Below are positions 1 through 7,676 of a DNA stretch of 64,000 nt, piece by piece (the first letter of the stretch is position 1; each line of letters begins with the position of its first letter). A program made the position numbers and the translations under genes. The DNA lies in assembly GCA_024234055.1 (NCBI GenBank), contig JACKOW010000014.1, positions 52,923-116,922 of the forward strand, given 5' to 3'. The DNA comes from Rhodanobacteraceae bacterium (GTDB lineage: Bacteria > Pseudomonadota > Gammaproteobacteria > Xanthomonadales > SZUA-5). Below the pieces are notes generated by a model. It ran no database searches. It worked only from the letters and a program-made list of their open reading frames with translations, and was not told the DNA's origin.

Positions 1-158
1 GTGCCAAGGTCTCGGGCAGCGTGTCGAAGAAGACCAGTTTCGTGGTGGCCGGAGCGGATGCTGGCTCCAAACTCACCAAGGCCCAGGAACTGGGGGTGCC
101 GGTGCTGGACGAAGCCGCGCTGCTGGAATTGCTCGGTCGGCATGAAGCGGCAGACTAG
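1..158 (+). CDS. ligA: NAD-dependent DNA ligase, C-terminal BRCT end (partial)
   Basis: Only the last 52 codons are present, read in the frame that starts at base 3; the gene enters from the left edge and stops with TAG. The visible residues (AKVSGSVSKKTSFVVAG, then ADAGSKLTKAQELGVPVLDE) are the characteristic C-terminal BRCT domain of bacterial NAD-dependent DNA ligase, which seals nicks during replication and repair. The pattern SKKTSFVVAGADAGSKL is nearly invariant in LigA, so the family call is safe although the catalytic domains are off the window. epmA follows 36 bases downstream on the same strand. Confidence 0.9.
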   Translation, partial: AKVSGSVSKKTSFVVAGADAGSKLTKAQELGVPVLDEAALLELLGRHEAAD

Positions 159-194
159 GGCGGTCATGGGCTGGCGGGCCGAGGGCATGCTCCA

Positions 195-1148
195 ATGACG
201 CTGCCGGCGCTGATGCGGCAGCGGGCGCAGCTGGTCTCGCTGATTCGCGAGTTCTTCGCGGCGCGCGGGGTGCTGGAGGTCAGCACGCCGGTGCTCTCGC
301 AGGCCGGCAACAGTGATCCCAATATCGACAGCTTCAGCAGCCGATACCACGGTCCGCCGCTCGGTGGACCGGCCCTGCGCTGGTTGCGGACCTCCCCGGA
401 GTTCTTCCACAAGCGCCTGTTGGCGGCTGGCTGTGGCGATCTGTATGAAATCGCCAGCGTGTTTCGTGATGGCGAGTGCGGCGCCCGCCATAATCCGGAG
501 TTCACCCTGCTGGAGTGGTACCGGGTCGGTTTCGACCACCATCAACTGATGGATGAGGTCGAGGCGCTGGTGCGCACCCTGGCCGCCGCCTTCGGCCGCC
601 AGCTGGGATCCGCCGAACGCCTGAGTTACCAGCAGTGCTACCAGCGCTACGTGGGTATCGACCCGCTGACGGCGAGTCGCGAGGATCTGGAGCAGGCCCT
701 TTCGGACTGCACGATCAATCTGGAAGGGCTGAGCCGCGACGATCTGCTCGATCTGGTGCGCACCCATCTGATCGAGGCCCGGTGGAGCGATCAGCAGTTC
801 CTGTTCATTCACGATTTTCCGGCCAGCCAGGCGGCGCTGGCGCGCATCCATCCGACCGATCCCCGAGTGGCCGAGCGCTTCGAGCTGTATCTGGGCCGGG
901 TGGAACTGGCCAATGGCTATCACGAGCTCAACGATGCGGTCGAGCAACGTCAGCGTTTTGAGCGCGATCTGGCCGAAAGAGTGCGGCGCGGCGCGGCGCT
1001 GCCCGCCCTGGACGAGTTTCTGCTGCAGGCACTGCCGCAGATGCCCGATTGCGCCGGCGTGGCCATGGGTGTGGAGCGCCTGCACCAGTGGCTGGTCGGT
1101 GCCGACACCATCGAGGCGGTGATGCCGTTCGTGTTTGCGCGGGCTTGA
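195..1148 (+). CDS. epmA: EF-P lysine ligase (PoxA/GenX family)
   Basis: This 317-residue protein is a stand-alone class II lysyl-tRNA synthetase-like catalytic core without the anticodon-binding domain, the usual length for EpmA. By family knowledge it attaches beta-lysine to a conserved lysine of elongation factor P, which relieves ribosome stalling at proline runs. Visible signatures are the N-terminal VLEVSTPVLSQAGNSDPNI, class II motif 2 (YEIASVFRDGECGARHNPEF, about residues 86-105, followed by TLLEWYR) and motif 3 near the C terminus (GVAMGVERLHQWLVG). The ATG at 195 gives the canonical start. No epmB or efp gene is in the window. Confidence 0.95.
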   Translation: MTLPALMRQRAQLVSLIREFFAARGVLEVSTPVLSQAGNSDPNIDSFSSRYHGPPLGGPALRWLRTSPEFFHKRLLAAGCGDLYEIASVFRDGECGARHNPEFTLLEWYRVGFDHHQLMDEVEALVRTLAAAFGRQLGSAERLSYQQCYQRYVGIDPLTASREDLEQALSDCTINLEGLSRDDLLDLVRTHLIEARWSDQQFLFIHDFPASQAALARIHPTDPRVAERFELYLGRVELANGYHELNDAVEQRQRFERDLAERVRRGAALPALDEFLLQALPQMPDCAGVAMGVERLHQWLVGADTIEAVMPFVFARA

Positions 1149-1542
1149 GGGGGCTGGCCTTGCGTGTTGGTGGCGTCATTGCGAGCCACCTGTTTCGGCG
1201 CGAAACTGCACAGGGGCCATGAACCCGGTGTCGTAGGTCATGTTGTCCGCGTCAGCGGACTACGTGACATCGAATTGCGTCACGTAGCTCGCTACGCGAG
1301 CAACGTGACCTACAACAGCAAATCAACAACTTGCGATATGGGTTCATGGAGAGCCACCTGTTTCGGCCTGAAACTTCGCACGGGCCGTGAACCACAGGCT
1401 TGACTGTAGGAGCGACCTCGCGTCGCGACCGGCAAACCGCACGTTCTAGGCAGCGGTCGCGCCGCAAGGGCGCTCCTACAGGTGAACGAATCCGTCGCCC
1501 AGAACTTTTTGCCAACTCTGCGGTCTGAGGACCCGTCTCCCA
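1149..1542. repeat. Intergenic repeat block: R6-R2-R6 composite, then an R1 hairpin pair
   Basis: There is no credible gene in this 394-base gap. Bases 1178-1226 are an R6 unit (GAGCCACCTGTTTCGG). Bases 1230-1316 are two R2 palindromes ending in the revcomp of GTAGGTCACG, followed by the link phrase ending ATATGGGTTCATGG and a second R6 unit (1350-1393). Bases 1406-1481 are an R1 pair in inverted orientation, with GTAGGAGCGACC at the left and GGGCGCTCCTAC at the right. The block 1178-1370 recurs almost unchanged, inverted, at about 60590-60770. Confidence 0.85.
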
Positions 1543-2577
1543 TTGGGTACGCATCCAGGCATGGAAGGATCTGCTGCAGTCAACGAAGTTCCAGAGCACA
1601 TCGACCTCGCCGATCTGCATTCCAGATTCAGGCAATTGCGGGAAACCCTGTCGGCACAGGTGATCGGTCAGGCTGAGTTGGTCGAGTCGCTGCTGATTTC
1701 GCTGCTCTCCGATGGCCATCTGTTGGTGGAAGGTGCGCCGGGTTTGGCCAAGACCACGGCAGTCAAGGCGCTGGCAGCGCGGGTCGAGGCCAATTTCCAG
1801 CGGGTGCAATTCACCCCCGATCTGCTGCCCTCGGATCTGACCGGCACCGATATCTGGCGCCAGCAGGATGGACGGTTCGAGTTCCAGCCCGGCCCGCTGT
1901 TCCACAATCTGCTGCTGGCCGACGAGATCAACCGGGCGCCGGCCAAGGTGCAATCGGCGCTGCTTGAAGCCATGGGCGAACGCCAGATCACTGTCGGCGG
2001 CAAGACTTACGCGCTGCCGAAGTTGTTCCTGGTGATGGCCACCCAGAACCCGATCGAGCAGGAAGGCACCTATCCCTTGCCCGAGGCCCAGCTCGATCGC
2101 TTTCTGATGCATGTGCGGGTGGGCTATCCCGAGGCCGGCGCCGAGACGGCGATCTTGCGGCTGGTGCGCGATCAGGCTCGCAACGCCCTGCATTCGCGCA
2201 GCGAGAGCGTCGATCAGCTGTCACAGGCCGAGGTCTTCGCCGCCCGGTCGGCGGTGCTGGATCTGCATTTCTCCGAGTCGCTGGAGCGCTATCTGGTTGA
2301 GTTGGTGCTGGCCACACGCGACGCCAGCGGCTATGACAAGGGTTTGGCACGACGGATCGCCTGGGGCGCCAGCCCGCGTGGCTCGATCGCGCTGGAGCGC
2401 TGCGCCCGTGCCCGCGCCTGGCTGGCCGGCCGCGATTACGTCACCCCCGAAGACGTCCATGCGGTAGCCCCGGATGTGCTGCGCCATCGGGTCTTGCCCA
2501 GCTACGAGGCCACAGCCGAAGGCTGGGATGGCGGACGTCTGGTGGCCGAGCTGCTGCAGCGGGTGCCATTGCCATGA
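1543..2577 (+). CDS. MoxR-family AAA+ ATPase
   Basis: This 344-residue cytoplasmic ATPase heads the Bat-type operon. It has the MoxR Walker A (VEGAPGLAKTTAVKAL, about residues 59-74), Walker B (LLLADEINRAP) and sensor 1 (MATQNPIEQEGTYPLPEAQ) followed by LDRF and a C-terminal lid domain. MoxR ATPases act as chaperones that mature or remodel von Willebrand A proteins encoded beside them; which client it serves here is inferred only from the neighbours. A second ATG at 1561 is equally possible as start. It is separated from the DUF58 gene by 642 bases of repeats, although in many relatives these genes are tightly spaced. Confidence 0.92.
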   Translation: MGTHPGMEGSAAVNEVPEHIDLADLHSRFRQLRETLSAQVIGQAELVESLLISLLSDGHLLVEGAPGLAKTTAVKALAARVEANFQRVQFTPDLLPSDLTGTDIWRQQDGRFEFQPGPLFHNLLLADEINRAPAKVQSALLEAMGERQITVGGKTYALPKLFLVMATQNPIEQEGTYPLPEAQLDRFLMHVRVGYPEAGAETAILRLVRDQARNALHSRSESVDQLSQAEVFAARSAVLDLHFSESLERYLVELVLATRDASGYDKGLARRIAWGASPRGSIALERCARARAWLAGRDYVTPEDVHAVAPDVLRHRVLPSYEATAEGWDGGRLVAELLQRVPLP

Positions 2578-3219
2578 CGCCACGGTGCGCGCTTTTGCAG
2601 GTCCAGACTTGTCTGGACGCTTTGGGTGTTGAGCTGCAGTGGTTGGCGATTGGCAACTAGCGATCAGGGCTCAGTGATGGATGTTCCTGCAAGGTTGGAA
2701 GTGACGTTGTTGCGAGCCACTTGTTTCGTCCTGACACTGCAGACGGGCCATGAGCCCCGGCGTCATTGCGACCCCGGACTTGATTCGGGGGAAGCAATCC
2801 AGACGCACCGCCGCAGCAACTCTGGATTGCTTCGTCGCTACGCTCCTCTCCATGAACCCATATCGCAAGTCGTTGGTTTGCTTGGTTCACCTGTAGGAGC
2901 GCCCTTGCGGCGCGACCGCTGCTTCGGACGTGCGGCTTGCCGGTCGCGACGCGAGGTCGCTCCTACAGGCGGGTTTGTGGTTCATGGCCCGCGGGCAGTT
3001 TCGGGCCGAAACAGGTGGCTCGCAATGACGCATGAACAAACATTGATATTGGTTCGGGGAGAGCGCCGCAAGGCAATCCAACGCGCTTCAAGCCAGATCC
3101 AGACCATCGGAAAGGTCGATCCCTGCGCCCCAATTGCCAGTTGCCAGTTGCCAGTTGCCAGTTGCTAGTTGCTAGTCGCCAAAACCCATCAACCCTCAAA
3201 AGCACAACCCATAAAGCAA
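2578..3219. repeat. Intergenic repeat block: R4, R6, R5, R1 and a heptamer array
   Basis: This 642-base gap splits the MoxR gene from the rest of the Bat operon. It holds an R4 hairpin at 2599-2618 (GTCCAGACTTGTCTGGAC), an R6 unit near 2712-2752, an R5 composite at 2761-2852 whose arms are AAGCAATCCAGA and TCTGGATTGCTTCGTCG, an R1 inverted pair at 2893-2969, a reversed R6 unit at 2988-3030, and a heptamer array at 3134-3175. Short open frames across it are repeat-driven and not credible genes. Confidence 0.8.
3134..3175 (+). repeat. Heptanucleotide array, (TTGCCAG)4 (TTGCTAG)2
   Basis: Six perfectly spaced 7-base units: four TTGCCAG followed by two TTGCTAG. It ends 44 bases before the start of the DUF58 gene. 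Because 7 is not a multiple of 3 and the array is in noncoding DNA, changes in copy number would be tolerated. Confidence 0.95.
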
Positions 3220-4134
3220 ATGCCGCCAGCCACCTCGAACTCCCAAGGCATCCGCCCGACGCTGGCGGAACTGATCGCGCTCAGGGCGCGGGTGCAGGCG
3301 TGGCCGCCGCCGCAGCGGGCGCAGGGCAGTTCGGCCGGGCCGGCGACTTCGCCCTTGCGCGGTCGGGGCATGGACTACGCCGAGTCGCGGCTGTACGCGC
3401 AAGGCGACGACGCCCGCCATATCGACTGGCGGGTGACCGCGCGCACCGGCCGCACCCATACCAAGGTCTTTCATGCCGAGCGCGATCGGGTCAGTCTGAT
3501 CATTGCCGATACCTCGCCGCGGCTGTATTTCGGCACGCGCGTCTGTTTCAAGTCGGTGCAGGCCGCCTATGCCGGCGCGCTGGCGGCCTGGGCCGGGCAG
3601 CGCAGCGGAGATCGCATCAGCGCGCTGCGCGGCAGTGCCAGCGAGGCACCGTTGCCGCCGGCCGGCGGCGTGCGTGGCGCGCTGCGCGTACTCGATGCGC
3701 TGAACCGCTGGTATCAACAGCCGCCGGACGACGACCAGGGCCTGGACATCGCCCTGCAATCGGCGGCGCGGGTCTCCAAGCCTGGCTCGCGGATGATTGC
3801 GCTGATCGATCCGCGCAGCGTGGATGGCATCGACAACGCCCGCTGGACGGCGCTGTCGGCGCATCATGATGCGGTCGCGGTCTTGCTGGTCGATCCCCTG
3901 GAGCTGGCGCCGCCGCAGGCGCGGCTGGCTTTTGCCGGTGACCATCGCCGGGTGGAGCTGGATCTGGAGCAGGGCTCCACTCAGGCGGCCTGGATGCACG
4001 CCTTTGCCGAGCGTTTCGAGCAGGCGCGCTCGCGTCTGCGCAGCCTGGGCTGGCGGGCAATGTCACTCAGCACCGATCAGGCGCCGGACCAGGTGCTGGC
4101 GGCGCTGCTGCCGTACAGACGTGAGGCCGCATGA
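3220..4134 (+). CDS. DUF58 domain protein of the Bat operon
   Basis: This protein of 304 residues has the DUF58 signature around residues 53-90 (YAQGDDARHIDWRVTARTGR, then THTKVFHAERDR) and a degenerate VWA-like fold downstream. In MoxR/DUF58/VWA operons it is a cytoplasmic or membrane-associated partner of unknown biochemical role. The ATG at 3220 starts just upstream of the conserved region; a reading frame open further upstream runs into the heptamer array and is not favoured. It overlaps the following DUF4381 gene by four bases (ATGA at 4131), so the two are translationally coupled. Confidence 0.9.
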   Translation: MPPATSNSQGIRPTLAELIALRARVQAWPPPQRAQGSSAGPATSPLRGRGMDYAESRLYAQGDDARHIDWRVTARTGRTHTKVFHAERDRVSLIIADTSPRLYFGTRVCFKSVQAAYAGALAAWAGQRSGDRISALRGSASEAPLPPAGGVRGALRVLDALNRWYQQPPDDDQGLDIALQSAARVSKPGSRMIALIDPRSVDGIDNARWTALSAHHDAVAVLLVDPLELAPPQARLAFAGDHRRVELDLEQGSTQAAWMHAFAERFEQARSRLRSLGWRAMSLSTDQAPDQVLAALLPYRREAA

Positions 4135-4598
4135 AGCCGGAGCTGCCCTTGCGCGATATTCATCTGCCGAGCGAGCCCTCGTGGTGGCCGCCGGCGCCGG
4201 GCTGGTGGTTGCTGGCGGCGGCGGTGCTGGTATTGCTGTTCCTGACGCTGCGCTGGGGCTTGCGGCGCTGGCGCGCCCGTCAGCGCCTGCGTGCCCTGCA
4301 GTTCGAATTCGATCAGGCGGCCGCGATTGCTGAGCCGCGCGCCTGTCTGATCGCGGTGTCGGAGCTGCTTCGGCGCGCCGCGCGCCATCGTGATCCGGCT
4401 GCCGCGACACTGACCGGGGCGGCCTGGACCGGCTTCCTTGATCGCCAGTTGGGTACCAAATCTCAGACCGTGTTCTCCGGTGAACTCGGGCAGCTGCTGC
4501 TCGATGGCGCCTATCGCCGGGAAGTCGACGCCGATGCCTTGCGTTCGCTGCTGACGCCGGCCCGGCAGTGCTTTCTGAATCTGGTGCGCGGGCCATGA
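4131..4598 (+). CDS. DUF4381 single-pass membrane protein
   Basis: A 155-residue protein with a hydrophilic N terminus carrying LPSEPSWWPPAPGWW, one membrane helix at about residues 27-42 (LLAAAVLVLLFLTLRW), and a basic cytoplasmic helical region. The phrase WWPPAPGWW just before the helix is the hallmark of DUF4381 proteins, which occur almost only between DUF58 and VWA genes in Bat-type operons. Its function is not known. ATGA overlaps tie it to both neighbours (4131 and 4595), so it is almost certainly made together with them. Confidence 0.88.
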   Translation: MKPELPLRDIHLPSEPSWWPPAPGWWLLAAAVLVLLFLTLRWGLRRWRARQRLRALQFEFDQAAAIAEPRACLIAVSELLRRAARHRDPAAATLTGAAWTGFLDRQLGTKSQTVFSGELGQLLLDGAYRREVDADALRSLLTPARQCFLNLVRGP

Positions 4599-5617
4599 TT
4601 GCCGAACTGCTGAGCTGGGAATTCGCCTGGCCCTGGATGCTGCTGGCGCTACCGCTGCCCTGGCTGGCGGCGCGGCTCCTGCCACCGACGCAGGCGGGGC
4701 AGGGTGGCGCCTTGCGCACGCCCTTCTTTGGCGAACTGGAAACGCTGGCGGGCACTGCGGCGCGGGCTCGCAAATCGCATCTCAGTCCGTGGATGCTGAT
4801 GGCCTGGGCGTTGCTGTGCGTGGCCGCGGCGCGCCCGCAGATCCTTGGCGAGGCGATCAAGCCGCCGCAGGCGGGTCGCGATCTGCTGCTGGCGGTGGAT
4901 CTGTCGGGCAGCATGGCTGCCGAGGACATGCGCCTGGGTGGCCGCATCGTCGACCGCCTGACGGCAGTGAAGGCGGTGCTGGGTGATTTTCTGGAGCGCC
5001 GCGCCGGTGATCGTGTGGGCCTGTTGCTGTTCGGCGAGCGCGCCTACGGCGTGACCCCACTGACCCTGGACCGCAACAGCGTGCGCCAGCAGCTGTTCGA
5101 CAGCGTGGTCGGTCTGGCCGGACAGGAAACTGCCATCGGCGATGCCATCGCGCTGGCGGTCAAGCGTCTCAGCGATCCCGATGATGAGGTGGCCGAGCCC
5201 GGCCAGCGGGTACTGATCCTGCTGACTGACGGCGTCAATACCGCCGGTGCCATCGATCCGCTGCGTGCCACGGAATTGGCGAAATCGGCCGGTGTGCGCG
5301 TACACACCATCGGCTTTGGCGGCGAGGGCGAGGAGACTTTCTTCGGCATGCGCGTGCCCAGCCGTGCGCAGATCGACGAAACCACGCTGCGGCGCGTGGC
5401 CGACACCACCGGCGGCCGTTATTTCCGGGCTCGCGATACCTCGGAGCTGGCGGGTATCTATGCCGAGCTGGACCGGATCGAACCCACGGCATTGCCGGGC
5501 GAGACCCTGCAGCCGCGTATCGAGCGCTATGTGCTGCCACTGAGCCTTGCCGCGCTGCTGGCCTTGATATCGATGCTTTTGCCCTGGTTGCCCGGGCGTC
5601 GCGGAGTGCCGGCATGA
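4595..5617 (+). CDS. batA: BatA-type von Willebrand A membrane protein
   Basis: This 340-residue protein has two N-terminal membrane helices, a periplasmic or cytoplasmic VWA domain and a C-terminal helix (ALLALISMLLPWLPG). The metal-ion-dependent adhesion site is intact: AVDLSGSMAAEDM carries DxSxS, and LLTDGVNTAG supplies the later Asp. In Bacteroides the Bat proteins are linked to aerotolerance; in proteobacteria they are presumed envelope stress or complex-assembly factors served by the MoxR ATPase. The ATG at 4595 overlaps the DUF4381 stop (ATGA). Confidence 0.88.
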   Translation: MIAELLSWEFAWPWMLLALPLPWLAARLLPPTQAGQGGALRTPFFGELETLAGTAARARKSHLSPWMLMAWALLCVAAARPQILGEAIKPPQAGRDLLLAVDLSGSMAAEDMRLGGRIVDRLTAVKAVLGDFLERRAGDRVGLLLFGERAYGVTPLTLDRNSVRQQLFDSVVGLAGQETAIGDAIALAVKRLSDPDDEVAEPGQRVLILLTDGVNTAGAIDPLRATELAKSAGVRVHTIGFGGEGEETFFGMRVPSRAQIDETTLRRVADTTGGRYFRARDTSELAGIYAELDRIEPTALPGETLQPRIERYVLPLSLAALLALISMLLPWLPGRRGVPA

Positions 5618-5669
5618 TTTGCAGGTCTGCCAGACGTGGAAAGCGCCGTGTTGTGGCGAAGGTACGGCC

Positions 5670-7676
5670 ATGGAACTGAGTCTGACCAGTCTGCAGTTCC
5701 TGCGCCCCTGGTGGCTGCTGGCGCTGTTGTTGCTGCCGTTGCTGTGGTGGCTGCAACGCCATCGACGTGCACAGCAGAGCGTCTGGCAGCGCGCCGTGGA
5801 TCCGCATCTGCTGCCGCATCTGCTGCAGACCGCCGAGGTCCGGGGCGCCGGTGGCGCATCGCGCGTGTGGCTGGCTGCGGCGCTGCTGACGGTTCTGGCT
5901 CTGGCTGGTCCGTCCTGGCGGGAATTGCCGATGCCGCTGTGGCAGCAGCAATCGCCGCTGGTGATTGCGCTGGACCTGTCCTCGGCCATGCGGGCGACGG
6001 ATCTGCCGCCCTCGCGCATGATTCAGGCGCGGGCCAAGCTGGCGCGGCTGCTGGAGCAGCGCAAGACCGGGCAGATCGGCTTGATGGCCTACGCCGGCGA
6101 TGCCTTCACCGTGGCCCCGATTACCGCCGATGCCCGCACCGTCAAGGCCCTGCTCGACAGTCTGGATCCAAGTCTGATGCCGGTGGATGGCCAGCGTGCC
6201 GATCGCGCCATCAAGCGTGCGGTGCGGTTGATGCGCGACAGCGGCGCCGAGCGCGGCGAGATCCTGCTGGTGACCGATCAGGTCGACAGCTACGCCCAGG
6301 CAGCCGCTGAGCAGGCACGCGCCGAGGGCTACCGCTTGTCGGTGCTGGGCGTGGGCACGCTGGCGGGCGCGCCGATGAGCAATGCTCAGGGATTCATCAC
6401 CGGCGCCGATGGCCAGCCGCGCCTGGCCAAGCTGAACCCAGCCAGCCTGCAGGCCCTGGCGGATCGCGGGGGTGGCCGCTTTGCCACGCTGACGGCCGAT
6501 GACGCAGATTTGCGGGGGCTGGGCGTGCTGCGAGCGGGCGTCGACCAGGCGGGAGCGGCCGGCGGCGCCAGCGAGCAGCAGGCGCTGGCGCGCAGTGATG
6601 ACGGTTACTGGTTGCTGCTAGGCCTGCTGCCACTGGCCTTGATCGGATTCCGTCGCGGTTGGCTGGCCATGCTGCCGCTACTGCTGGTCTTCGGACTGGC
6701 TGCGCCCGAGTCCGAGGTTTATGCCGCCGACGAGGCACCCGCGCCCGCGGCTGCCAGCGAAGTCGCGACACCCGGTCGTCTGCAATCCTTCTGGGACTCG
6801 CTCTGGCAGCGCTCCGACCAGCGTGCTTATGCCGCGCTGGAGCGGGGCGATGCCGCCCGTGCACGGGAGCTGGCGCAGGATCCGGCCTTGCAGGGCGCCG
6901 CCGCCTACCGCGGCGACGACTACAAGGCCGCGGCGGAATCATGGACGGGTCTGGATCAGGCTGACGCCCACTACAACCGCGGCAACGCGCTGGCCAAGTC
7001 CGGCGATCTGCCCGGGGCGCTGAAAGCCTACGACGAGGCTCTGGCCCGGCAGCCGGGCATGGAAGACGCACTGGCCAATCGCAAGATCGTAGAGGACGCG
7101 CTGAAGCAGCAGCAATCGCAGCAGTCCTCGCAGAATCAGGACGGCAAGGACCAGCAGGACCAGAATCAGCAAGGTCAGGACCAGCAGGGCCAGGACCAGC
7201 AAGGCCAGGATCAGCAGGGCCAGGATCAGCAAGGCCAGGACCAGCAGGGTCAGGATCAGCAGGGTCAGGACCAGCAAGGTCAGGATCAGCAGGGTCAGGA
7301 TCAGCAGGGTCAGGACCAGCAGGGTCAGGACCAGCAAGGTCAGGATCAGCAGGGTCAGGACCAGCAAGGTCAGGACCGGCAGGATGGGAAGGACGAGTCC
7401 GGGGCCGAGCAGCCCAGCGCGGCCGAGCAGGCTCAGCAGCAGGCTGCGGAAGAGGCTGCCAAGCGCGAGATGCAGCAGGCGCTGGAGGCGCAACAGGCGT
7501 CGGAGGATGGCGAGCAGACCGAGGCGCGGGCGCTCACGCCCGAAGAGCGCGCGGCGGCTGAACAGCAGCAGGCCACGCAGCAATGGCTGCGTCGGGTGCC
7601 CGACGATCCGGGTGGCTTGTTGCGGCGCAAATTCGAGCTGGAATATCGGCGCCGGGCAGCCGAGGGAGATCATTGA
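5670..7676 (+). CDS. batB: BatB/BatC-type fusion: VWA membrane protein with TPR and GQDQQ repeat tail
   Basis: This 668-residue protein combines functions that are separate genes in some relatives. Residues 12-30 and about 66-80 are membrane helices, a VWA domain spans about 95-280, two hydrophobic helices lie near 310-345, a TPR-like region near 395-480 contains ADAHYNRGNALAKSGD, and a Gln/Asp-rich tail follows. The tail holds 14 tandem five-residue units (GQDQQ) encoded at 7173-7382. The adhesion-site motif reads DLSSAM (residues 102-107), so the fifth position of DxSxS is Ala rather than Ser, unlike the canonical DLSGS of the upstream BatA. The ATG at 5670 was preferred to a TTG at 5619. 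Its stop overlaps the batD start by one base (TGATG). Confidence 0.88.
   Translation: MELSLTSLQFLRPWWLLALLLLPLLWWLQRHRRAQQSVWQRAVDPHLLPHLLQTAEVRGAGGASRVWLAAALLTVLALAGPSWRELPMPLWQQQSPLVIALDLSSAMRATDLPPSRMIQARAKLARLLEQRKTGQIGLMAYAGDAFTVAPITADARTVKALLDSLDPSLMPVDGQRADRAIKRAVRLMRDSGAERGEILLVTDQVDSYAQAAAEQARAEGYRLSVLGVGTLAGAPMSNAQGFITGADGQPRLAKLNPASLQALADRGGGRFATLTADDADLRGLGVLRAGVDQAGAAGGASEQQALARSDDGYWLLLGLLPLALIGFRRGWLAMLPLLLVFGLAAPESEVYAADEAPAPAAASEVATPGRLQSFWDSLWQRSDQRAYAALERGDAARARELAQDPALQGAAAYRGDDYKAAAESWTGLDQADAHYNRGNALAKSGDLPGALKAYDEALARQPGMEDALANRKIVEDALKQQQSQQSSQNQDGKDQQDQNQQGQDQQGQDQQGQDQQGQDQQGQDQQGQDQQGQDQQGQDQQGQDQQGQDQQGQDQQGQDQQGQDQQGQDRQDGKDESGAEQPSAAEQAQQQAAEEAAKREMQQALEAQQASEDGEQTEARALTPEERAAAEQQQATQQWLRRVPDDPGGLLRRKFELEYRRRAAEGDH
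7173..7382 (+). repeat. In-frame 15-base tandem repeat, 14 units, encoding GQDQQ
   Basis: Fourteen contiguous 15-base units of the type GGTCAGGACCAGCAG; the last encodes GQDRQ. Units differ from each other mainly at third positions (GGT/GGC, GAC/GAT, CAG/CAA), so the amino-acid repeat is better conserved than the DNA. Gain or loss of units stays in frame. Confidence 0.97.

Noticed and set aside
2626..3168. A 180-codon frame between the MoxR and DUF58 genes
   Set aside because: It runs through R6, R5 and R1 repeats whose other copies are clearly noncoding.
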